A DNA stretch of 6,147 nucleotides from contig DAOVSY010000183.1 in assembly GCA_030633365.1 (NCBI GenBank), forward strand, positions 1-6,147, read 5' to 3'. Origin of the DNA: Spirochaetaceae bacterium (GTDB taxonomy: Bacteria > Spirochaetota > Spirochaetia > B11-G9). Shown one piece after another: positions 1-5,909 of the stretch. Position 1 is the first letter of the stretch, and the number at the start of each line of letters is the position of its first letter. The notes beneath the pieces are model-generated. The model did not search any database and was not told where the DNA came from. It worked only from the letters and a program-made list of their open reading frames with translations. Both the position numbers and the translations under genes were made by a program.

Positions 1-1568
1 CAAGTGTTGGTCATGACGGTAATGGTATTTACGGCGCTGTATTTGTAACAGCTTTAATTTCAATGGCTTTTTCCAGTACTGATATTCCACAGATGATGGA
101 GAAGGCTTTGGAGCTTATTCCCTTAGACAGTGAATATACAAGGGTTGTTAAGGCTGTACGTGATTTCTATTTATCAAATTCAAATACGGAAACAGATGAC
201 TGGAGAGCCTGTAGGGATTTTCTTACCAGTGACTTTGGTTATGATAAGTATCCTGGGGTTTGCCACATAATTCCCAACTCTGGCGTAATTGCACTTGCTC
301 TTTATTATGGGAAAGGTGATTTTGCAAGGACTATAGAGATTGCTACTATGAGTGGCTGGGATACAGATTGTAATGCCGGGAATGTAGGCACTATCCTGGG
401 TGTTATGGCTGGTCAGGAGGGGATTCCTAAAAAATATAGCGAACCTATTAACGACTTTCATGCTGCCAGCAGTATATCCGGAGCATTAAATATTCTGGAT
501 CTACCTACGGTTTCAAAAGAACTTGCTATTCTTGGGCTAAATCAATTAGAAGATACCATTCCTGAAGAATGGAAGAAAGGTACTTTTTCTGATGATATCT
601 ATTTTGACTTTACAATTCCCGGAACTACTCATAGAATAAGAACTTCCAGTGATTATCTTACTCCCATGAAAATAAACAAACTCGGGGAAAAAAGAGAAGA
701 TGAATCCAGAATTTTTTATAAACCTTATTACAGAAGAGAAGATTTTGATGATGAACGTTATTCACCAACTTTTACACCTACTGTATTTCCGGGGCAGGTA
801 ATGCACATAGATCTAATGGTGGAAAAATTCAGCGGCCAGCGTATTAGTATTGCTCCTTATGTTCGGGACTCCTCCACAAAAAAGACACTGTCAGGTAAAG
901 AACTGTTTCCTGAATCAGAAAAAGAATTTACTGTAAATTGGACAATACCGGATGTTCCTTTTGCTGTAGATGAAGCAGGTTTACTTGTAAGAGGAATTGA
1001 CAGTGAAAAGTTTTTAGGGGAACTTAATATCTATAACTATTCAATATCCGGAAAAAAGAAGTTTAAAATTAATTTTGCTGATGAAGTGGAAGAATTCAAA
1101 GGACTAAGTAGATGTTCTTTAACAGGCGGAGCCTGGAGTATAGAAAAAGATCAGCTTAGTGTAATTACAAATGAAACTTTCCAACTCTATACTGGCCCAT
1201 ATTATTCCAGTGATTATATTGTAGAAGCAGTCCTTACTCCGGAATATGGAGAAAGTCATCTTATTGCTTTTAGATCAATAGGCACAGAAAGAGCTTACTT
1301 TTTTGGTTTTAATGGAAGTAATAAAGCTGCTCTTATAAAGCGTGATCATGAAAATACTGTACTCGAAGAGATTAATTTTTCCTGGAAAATGGGTAAAGAG
1401 TATCATCTTAAAGTAGATGCTGTTGGTGGATTATTTCGATGTTCTATTGATGGTAAGGAAATTATTAAATTTAAAGACAATAATTTTATTCCATCCGGAA
1501 TGGCAGGTCTTGGTAAGCTGGAACCTGGAAGAACACATTTTAAGAGTATTAGTTTTGAAGAAAGGTAA
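1..1568 (+). CDS. ADP-ribosylglycohydrolase family protein with beta-sandwich C-terminal extension (5' end missing)
   Basis: The reading frame is open from the window edge (first full codon at base 3), so the ATG at 63 is internal and the true start lies upstream. The first codons encode a GHDGNGIYGA-type segment. Bases 354-389 encode GWDTDCNAGNVG, the C-terminal metal-binding signature of the ADP-ribosylglycohydrolase (ARH/DraG) fold; its two Asp are expected to bind Mg2+, and the usual following Thr is Cys here. The other metal-ligand motif, near the N-terminus, is outside the window. After about base 580 the catalytic fold ends and roughly 330 residues of beta-rich sequence follow. The last 170 or so resemble a LamG / concanavalin-like (DUF1080-like) sandwich, with a segment reading YHLKVDAVGGLFRCSIDGKE. 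Family members hydrolyse N- or O-glycosidic bonds of ADP-ribose; the substrate here is unknown. The adjoining catabolic genes suggest a small-molecule glycoside rather than protein de-ADP-ribosylation (inference). The 3' end overlaps the nitrilase gene. Confidence 0.85.
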   Translation, partial: SVGHDGNGIYGAVFVTALISMAFSSTDIPQMMEKALELIPLDSEYTRVVKAVRDFYLSNSNTETDDWRACRDFLTSDFGYDKYPGVCHIIPNSGVIALALYYGKGDFARTIEIATMSGWDTDCNAGNVGTILGVMAGQEGIPKKYSEPINDFHAASSISGALNILDLPTVSKELAILGLNQLEDTIPEEWKKGTFSDDIYFDFTIPGTTHRIRTSSDYLTPMKINKLGEKREDESRIFYKPYYRREDFDDERYSPTFTPTVFPGQVMHIDLMVEKFSGQRISIAPYVRDSSTKKTLSGKELFPESEKEFTVNWTIPDVPFAVDEAGLLVRGIDSEKFLGELNIYNYSISGKKKFKINFADEVEEFKGLSRCSLTGGAWSIEKDQLSVITNETFQLYTGPYYSSDYIVEAVLTPEYGESHLIAFRSIGTERAYFFGFNGSNKAALIKRDHENTVLEEINFSWKMGKEYHLKVDAVGGLFRCSIDGKEIIKFKDNNFIPSGMAGLGKLEPGRTHFKSISFEER

Positions 1569-2412
1569 GAAAAACTTTAAACTTGCAATGGTTCAGATGC
1601 TGGTAGAGGGTGGTCTAAAAGAGAAAAATTTATCTCATGCAGAAGAACTTATTAAAGAAGCATCAGAAGGAGGAGCTCAGGTAGCTCTTCTTCCTGAATG
1701 CCTGGACCTTGGGTGGACTCATCCTTCAAGTAAGTTTGATGCGGAACATATTCCTACTGGTAGTCCCTTTAAAAGATTATCCCGGGCTGCTGAAAAAAAT
1801 AATATATATATTTGTGCAGGTCTCACAGAAAAAGTGCCGGAAAAAAATCCAGAAAAAAAAGACAGCAAAATATACAACTCAGCAGTTTTAATTGACAACA
1901 AAGGAGAGCTTAAATTAATTCACAGAAAATTAAATGAGCTTGATATTGGTCACAAATATTACAATTTAGGTGACAAATTAAATGTTGTAGAAACAGAGTT
2001 TGGTGTAATAGGGCTTATGATTTGTGCAGATGCTTTTGCAGAAGATCAGGTTATCAGCCGTTCTTTGTGCTACATGGGTGCAGATATTATTCTGTCCCCA
2101 TCATCATGGGCGGTATCAGATGAAAGAAAATATACCAAAGAAGACCCCTATGGGGAAATTTGGCGTAAGAACTATAACCCTGTTTCAAAGAATTATAGGG
2201 TATGGATTGCAGGGGTCAGTAATGTAGGGGAACTAAAAGAGGGTCCCTGGGCCGGTCGGAAATGTATAGGCAGTTCCCTTCTTTTTAATCCTGATGGTGA
2301 GGAAGTATTTCAAGGTCCATATGGTGTAGATGCAGAAACCATTTTGTATGCGGATATAACACCTGAAGATCGCCCCTTTCGCGGACATGACTGGTCAAAA
2401 ATGGAGAGTTAA
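1555..2412 (+). CDS. Nitrilase-superfamily carbon-nitrogen hydrolase (probable amidase)
   Basis: A cytoplasmic C-N hydrolase that would cleave an amide (less likely a nitrile or carbamoyl group) to a carboxylate plus ammonia or amine. All three catalytic residues are visible, numbered from the TTG at 1555: Glu48 in LLPECLDLG, Lys125 in HRKLNE and Cys157 in GLMICADAF. The 285-residue length is typical. The start is uncertain. The first beta strand is FKLAMVQM, and the ATG at 1588 would cut it off, so TTG at 1555 is preferred; it gives MKKGKKNFKLAMVQM and has a weak AAGAG about 8 bases upstream. That start overlaps the preceding gene by 14 bases. In-frame ATG codons further upstream (from 1417) would only add sequence that belongs to the preceding gene. 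A Lys/Glu-rich insertion (VPEKNPEKKDSK) with A7 and A8 runs lies at about 1835-1870. The next gene begins directly after the stop, implying co-translation. The substrate is unknown; the ligase and lyase downstream suggest the product acid is then activated with CoA. Confidence 0.88.
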   Translation: MKKGKKNFKLAMVQMLVEGGLKEKNLSHAEELIKEASEGGAQVALLPECLDLGWTHPSSKFDAEHIPTGSPFKRLSRAAEKNNIYICAGLTEKVPEKNPEKKDSKIYNSAVLIDNKGELKLIHRKLNELDIGHKYYNLGDKLNVVETEFGVIGLMICADAFAEDQVISRSLCYMGADIILSPSSWAVSDERKYTKEDPYGEIWRKNYNPVSKNYRVWIAGVSNVGELKEGPWAGRKCIGSSLLFNPDGEEVFQGPYGVDAETILYADITPEDRPFRGHDWSKMES

Positions 2413-3960
2413 ATGTCAAAGTTATTTGAATATCAGGGGAAAACCCTCCTAAAGGAAGGCGGATTCAAAATCCCCGAGAGTATTATTATAAAATCAGTGG
2501 ATGATGCAGAAAATGTATTTAAAGAAATTGGAACCGGTGTACTTAAGGCCCAGGTTTTTACAACAGGAAGAGCTGCCTTAGGGCTTGTTAAATTTCCTGA
2601 AACCCTCGAAGAGTTACGTTCTCTTATTAGTGAAATGCTTAGTCAAAGTATTAAAGGCTATAAAATCGAAACTCTTCTTTATGAGGAAAAACTTGATATC
2701 AAACAGGAATATTTTGCAGGAATTACCCTGGCTTCCGGAAAATCTTCTCCCACACTGGTATTCAGTTCCAGAGGTGGTTCCGGAATAGAAGAGATTGCGA
2801 CAAAATATCCTCGCTCAGTTTTTTTTCTGGATATAAATCCGGATAAAATTCCTTTACCCTTTGAGCTTATTCCTCTTTTAAAAGATACAGGAATATCCGG
2901 TAAAACATTAAACCTTCTTTCTGACTCTCTTATATCACTGGTTAAGACAGCAATTAAAACAGAAGCAAAAAGCCTGGAGATAAATCCTCTTGTACTAACG
3001 GAGAAAGGTCAAATTATTGCAGCAGACTGTCATATGACAGTGGATGATTACGCTGTATTCAGACATCCTGAATTTGGTATTGAAATTGCCCGTGAACTTG
3101 GTCATCCTCCTACAGAACTTGAAAAAATTGCATATGCAGTGGAGAAAGATGACTACAGGGGTACTTTCTATTTTATACAGCTGGAAGATAATTTTAAGAA
3201 GGGAGATGGAGTTTTAGGTTTCCATGGTGCCGGAGGCGGCGGGTCTATGATGAGCATGGATGCCCTCCAGAAATTCGGATACAAGGTAGCCAATTTTTGT
3301 GACACTTCCGGAAACCCTCCTGCTTCAAAAATATACAGGGCTGCAAAAATTATTTTATCCCAGAAAAATATTGACGGTTACTTTGGCTCCGGTTCCGGTG
3401 TTGCAAGTCAGGAACAGTTTTACAGTGCCAGAGGTATTGTCAAAGCATTAAGAGAGCTTAACCCTGAAATCCCTGTTGTATTCCGCCTTGGTGGCAATGG
3501 TGAGGAAAGAGCGATTAAGATTTTAGAGGATTATACAAAGGATTTAAGATCTGTTGTACTTTGTTATGGAAAAGATACCTCCGTAAGTGAATGTGCTGTG
3601 GAGATGAACCGCTTAATTGAGAATAAAAATTCTACTAATCAAAACTCAGCACTTAAGAGTATTGGTAATAACAGGAATTTAATATCAGATTATAGTTTTA
3701 AAACTGTTACCAATGGAACTGTTGGGTTTAATTATGCCTTATGTATCAGCTGTACTTCAAAAGTATGTATTTCAGAATGTCAGGGCGGCATTCTGGAAGA
3801 AAAAAATGGAGTTCCGGTTCTAAACATAAGTAAAGAGGAAGCAGCAAAAGGTAAGTGTACAGAATGCCTTGCCTGCGAAGTAGAATGTTTTGCCCATGGT
3901 AATGGGGGTGGAAGAATAGATCTTCCAATACCCGGTCTGGATAAGGAGGGCAGTGTATGA
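2413..3960 (+). CDS. SucC / ATP-citrate lyase A-like acyl-CoA ligase beta subunit fused to a 2[4Fe-4S] ferredoxin-type domain
   Basis: The ATP-binding subunit of an acid:CoA ligase. Residues 1-230 are the ATP-grasp domain: an N-terminal LFEYQGKTLLKEGG, a KAQVFTTGR segment (45-53), and the metal ligands Asn191 in EINPL and Asp205 in AADCH. Residues 264-400 are the CoA-ligase (flavodoxin-like) domain. There HGAGGGGS (271-278) and GSGSGVAS (325-332) replace the succinyl-CoA synthetase motifs NGAGLAM and FGGI-x-RC, and the segment is closer to ATP-citrate lyase. A polar Asn/Ser-rich linker (403-432) follows. Residues 437-495 carry eight cysteines in two groups: C444-x2-C447-x4-C452-x3-C456 and C482-x2-C485-x2-C488-x3-C492. 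This spacing suits two [4Fe-4S] clusters. SucC is normally about 390 residues, so the extra 115 or so are this domain. The gene starts one base after the nitrilase stop with GGAG upstream at 2403-2406, and ends in an ATGA overlap with its partner subunit. The substrate is unproven: citrate or another 3-hydroxy acid is likelier than succinate, given the lyase downstream. Confidence 0.88.
   Translation: MSKLFEYQGKTLLKEGGFKIPESIIIKSVDDAENVFKEIGTGVLKAQVFTTGRAALGLVKFPETLEELRSLISEMLSQSIKGYKIETLLYEEKLDIKQEYFAGITLASGKSSPTLVFSSRGGSGIEEIATKYPRSVFFLDINPDKIPLPFELIPLLKDTGISGKTLNLLSDSLISLVKTAIKTEAKSLEINPLVLTEKGQIIAADCHMTVDDYAVFRHPEFGIEIARELGHPPTELEKIAYAVEKDDYRGTFYFIQLEDNFKKGDGVLGFHGAGGGGSMMSMDALQKFGYKVANFCDTSGNPPASKIYRAAKIILSQKNIDGYFGSGSGVASQEQFYSARGIVKALRELNPEIPVVFRLGGNGEERAIKILEDYTKDLRSVVLCYGKDTSVSECAVEMNRLIENKNSTNQNSALKSIGNNRNLISDYSFKTVTNGTVGFNYALCISCTSKVCISECQGGILEEKNGVPVLNISKEEAAKGKCTECLACEVECFAHGNGGGRIDLPIPGLDKEGSV
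3943..3949 (+). promoter_or_regulatory. Strong Shine-Dalgarno for the SucD-like gene
   Basis: AAGGAGG lies 7 bases before the ATG at 3957, inside the last codons of the beta-subunit gene. It fixes the start of the alpha subunit and, with the ATGA overlap, supports translational coupling and equal production of the two ligase subunits. Confidence 0.75.
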
Positions 3961-4862
3961 GCATCCTTATTGGAAAAAACAAAAAGGTTCTTGTTCAGGG
4001 AATAACCGGTAGAGAGGGCAGAGCCCGGACAAAGCTAATGTTAGATATCGGTACTCAGGTAATTGCCGGTGTAACACCAGGGCAAGCCGGCCTCGAAGTA
4101 CTGGGAGTTCCTGTTTATGACACCGTATCCGAAGCGGTAAAAAGCCATGGAAGTATAGATATAACTGTAGTTTTTGTACCAGCTCCTCTGGTGAAAAATG
4201 CAGTAATTGAAGCATTTGCCTCGGGAATAAAACTTGCTGTTATTGTTCCGGACAGGGTTCCTGTTTACGATGTAATGGCAATATCCAGAGCTGCAAAAAT
4301 GTACGGTGCCCGTTTTACAGGCCCAAATACTCTTGGGATTCTATCTCCTGGTGTAGGTATTCTTGGGATGATTGGCGGAAATGCTGAGAGCGTGAAAAAA
4401 TGGTTCAAATCCGGACCTGTAGGGATAAGCTCCAGAAGTGGAGGCCTTACTACCTCAACAGCCTACTATCTTAACAAGGCAGGAATTGGTCAGAGTACAA
4501 TTGTTCATGTAGGAGGGGACTCTCTTATTGGATTGCCCCATCCGGTCGTTGTAAAACTCTTTCAGGAAGATGAAGATACTAAACTAATAGTTATACTTGG
4601 TGAAATCGGCGGCTCCCAGGAAGAAGATGTTGCAGAACTTCTCGTCAGTGGAAGGGTAACAAAACCAGTTGTAGCCTATGTCGGAGGGCGGGGTGCAAAA
4701 GAAGGTACCCAGTTTTCCCATGCAGGTGCTATAATAGAGGGTAACCGGGGTACGTATCAGGGAAAGGTCGACAGTCTTAGAGATGCAGGAGCTGTTGTTG
4801 TAGACGACATTAGTGATATATCCGGAGAAGTTAAGAAAATTTTAGATAAGTGGGAGGAATGA
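3957..4862 (+). CDS. SucD-like acyl-CoA ligase alpha subunit (CoA-binding, phospho-histidine)
   Basis: The partner of the preceding beta subunit. It binds CoA and carries the histidine that is phosphorylated by ATP and passes the phosphate to the acid. The N-terminal Rossmann CoA-binding domain contains VLVQGITGREG (11-21) and GVTPGQAG. Next come GPNTLGILSPG, SSRSGGLTTS and IVHVGGDSLIG, then LGEIGGSQEE and the active-site His255 in QFSHAGAIIEG. The length of 301 residues matches SucD (about 290). It departs from true SucD in several places. The usual TEGIP is PDRVP (Asp99 where Glu is normal). GPNCPG is GPNTLG. SGTLTYE is SGGLTTS. LGEIGG with a GRVTKP segment and QF-x-HAGA resemble ATP-citrate lyase. 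This points to a substrate other than succinate. The start is fixed by AAGGAGG 7 bases upstream and overlaps the beta subunit stop by 4 bases. Confidence 0.9.
   Translation: MSILIGKNKKVLVQGITGREGRARTKLMLDIGTQVIAGVTPGQAGLEVLGVPVYDTVSEAVKSHGSIDITVVFVPAPLVKNAVIEAFASGIKLAVIVPDRVPVYDVMAISRAAKMYGARFTGPNTLGILSPGVGILGMIGGNAESVKKWFKSGPVGISSRSGGLTTSTAYYLNKAGIGQSTIVHVGGDSLIGLPHPVVVKLFQEDEDTKLIVILGEIGGSQEEDVAELLVSGRVTKPVVAYVGGRGAKEGTQFSHAGAIIEGNRGTYQGKVDSLRDAGAVVVDDISDISGEVKKILDKWEE
4852..4857 (+). promoter_or_regulatory. Shine-Dalgarno-like GGGAGG at the end of the SucD-like gene
   Basis: GGGAGG sits in the last codons of the alpha-subunit gene. It is 11 bases before the GTG at 4869 and 14 before the ATG at 4872, the possible starts of the small ORF that follows. 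It could also simply encode the Trp-Glu-Glu C-terminus, so it is only suggestive. Confidence 0.4.
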
Positions 4863-4868
4863 TAAAAA

Positions 4869-5030
4869 GTGATGAGTTATTATCTTGAAATAAATACAGG
4901 TTCTTTTTATCATTTAGCGGCAGAGACTTTCCGTGAATTTAATATAGAAATGAGCTATCAGAATAAATCAAAGGAAAGTGCTCGAAAGCGATTATGGGAG
5001 ATTCCTTATGTCAGAGAGCAGGTTAAATAA
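4869..5030 (+). CDS. Candidate small protein gene (52-53 residues), function unknown
   Basis: A short open frame begins with GTG-ATG at 4869/4872, 6 bases after the alpha-subunit stop, and ends at the TAA at 5028-5030, so it overlaps the lyase gene by 23 bases. It fills almost the whole of the only real gap between the main genes and has GGGAGG upstream at an acceptable distance. The predicted protein begins MSYYLEINTGSFYHLAAETF and ends in a basic stretch containing SARKRLWEIPYVREQVK. It has no signal peptide, membrane segment or cysteine, and I do not recognise a family. The codons resemble those of the neighbours. It may be a genuine small accessory protein or a leader that couples translation into the lyase gene, whose ribosome binding site lies within it. 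A chance frame of this length is also quite possible. Confidence 0.4.
   Translation: MMSYYLEINTGSFYHLAAETFREFNIEMSYQNKSKESARKRLWEIPYVREQVK
4996..5000 (+). promoter_or_regulatory. Shine-Dalgarno that decides the lyase start
   Basis: GGGAG lies 7 bases before the ATG at 5008. The longer in-frame GTG start at 4978 has only an AAGGAAA directly abutting it, too close to work, so 5008 is the preferred start of the citryl-CoA-lyase-like gene. Confidence 0.7.
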
Positions 5031-5835
5031 CATGGTGGGAAATAATAGTCCAAAACCCTGGGAGACAAAAATAACAGAAATAAAAAAAGATGAGATTAGA
5101 GTACATGGATATCGCCTGGATGAGCTTATGGTTAAGCGAAGTTTCAGCGATATGGTTTTTTTAATGTTAAAGGGTCAGCTCCCTTCGGAAAATGAGGGAA
5201 AGATACTCGATATAATGCTGGTTTCCTGTATCGATCATGGTGTAACCCCTCCCTCTGCCCTTGCAGCTTTAACATCAGCGTCGACAGGTGCTCCTTATAA
5301 TGGAGCCCTTGCAGCGGGGATTCTTTCCATTAACGAACATCACGGCGGGGCAATAGAAAATTCCATGAGAATGCTTATGGAACTTCAGGTAATTCTGGAT
5401 AGTTCAAAGGATACCGGTAGAGATTTTTCTGAAGCCGTTAACCTCCTTGTTTCCCAATACAAAGATCAAAATCGCAGGCTCCCTGGGTTTGGTCATAGAA
5501 TTCATAAAAATGATCCCCGGACAGCTAAGTTACTGGATCTTGCAGATGAGTTTGATCTTGGAAACACCTGGGTTCGACTTCTGACAGGCCTTAAGGATGG
5601 TGTTCAAAAGTCCACAGGGAAGGATCTTCCCATAAATGTAGATGGTGCAATTGCGGCTCTTCTTCTGGAACTGGGAATTGCTCCGGAGCTTGCCAACTCC
5701 TTTTTTATTATGGCAAGGGTGCCCGGGCTTGTGGCTCATATTCACGAAGAAAAAACTATTCAGAAACCCATGCGCAGGATCGACCCTGTAAATCATATTT
5801 ATACAGGTACTGAAGCAAGAGATATTCCTGAATAG
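5008..5835 (+). CDS. Citryl-CoA lyase-like protein (short citrate-synthase fold)
   Basis: A citrate-synthase-superfamily enzyme expected to catalyse retro-Claisen cleavage of a 3-hydroxyacyl-CoA such as citryl-CoA, giving acetyl-CoA plus oxaloacetate. Catalytic positions are visible, numbered from ATG 5008: His77 in CIDHGVTPPSAL, His112 in HHGGA, His163 in PGFGHRIHKNDPR, Asp212 in INVDGAIAALLLELG, and the ARVPGLVAHIHEE segment with Arg237 and His244. The C-terminus KPMRRIDPVNHIYTG matches the family's RP-x-x-Y-x-G region. At 275 residues it lacks the N-terminal part of true citrate synthases (about 370-430), and its size fits stand-alone citryl-CoA lyases and the C-terminal module of ATP-citrate lyase. 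It follows the ligase subunits, so it probably cleaves the thioester they make. Citrate is the default guess; a related 3-hydroxy acid (for example citramalate- or methylcitrate-like) is possible. It is unrelated to the CitE-type lyase, which has a TIM-barrel fold. Confidence 0.87.
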   Translation: MSESRLNNMVGNNSPKPWETKITEIKKDEIRVHGYRLDELMVKRSFSDMVFLMLKGQLPSENEGKILDIMLVSCIDHGVTPPSALAALTSASTGAPYNGALAAGILSINEHHGGAIENSMRMLMELQVILDSSKDTGRDFSEAVNLLVSQYKDQNRRLPGFGHRIHKNDPRTAKLLDLADEFDLGNTWVRLLTGLKDGVQKSTGKDLPINVDGAIAALLLELGIAPELANSFFIMARVPGLVAHIHEEKTIQKPMRRIDPVNHIYTGTEARDIPE

Positions 5836-5899
5836 GGTAATAATAATTTAAAAATTTAACAGAGAGAAATAGTATTTTTACTTAACACTAAATTAAATA

Positions 5900-5903
5900 G
5901 AGG
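5900..5903 (+). promoter_or_regulatory. Shine-Dalgarno for the URO-D-like gene
   Basis: GAGG (within AGAGGAAAA) lies 6 bases before the ATG at 5910 and supports that start. The spacer from 5836 to 5899 is very AT-rich. It has TTAACA at 5856-5861, close to a -35 consensus, but I see no convincing -10 at the right distance and no terminator hairpin, so read-through from the upstream operon is possible. Confidence 0.6.
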
Positions 5904-5909
5904 AAAAAT

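Noticed and set aside
180..461. Open frame on the minus strand
   Set aside because: It lies wholly inside the conserved part of the ADP-ribosylglycohydrolase gene, including its DTD metal motif, and the protein resembles nothing; it is an antisense shadow.
1417..1554. Upstream extension of the amidase gene to an ATG at 1417
   Set aside because: It would add about 46 residues before the fold's first strand, overlapping the ADP-ribosylglycohydrolase coding sequence, which has the better protein match there.
1841..1860. A7 and A8 runs as a possible programmed frameshift site
   Set aside because: The amidase frame continues intact on both sides with all catalytic residues in one frame, so no frameshift is needed; the runs encode a Lys/Glu-rich loop.
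3746..4215. Minus-strand open frames across the ligase beta/alpha junction (3746-3982 and 3967-4215)
   Set aside because: They are antisense to the ferredoxin cysteine motifs and the CoA-binding loop, both clearly coding on the plus strand; no recognisable product.
5530..5796. Minus-strand open frame inside the lyase gene
   Set aside because: It is antisense to the region holding catalytic Asp212 and the ARVPGLVAH motif; composition is not protein-like.
5836..5909. AT-rich spacer as promoter or terminator
   Set aside because: TTAACA at 5856 resembles a -35 box, but no good -10 follows at 16-18 bases, and no GC-rich hairpin with a T run is present, so neither call is supportable.
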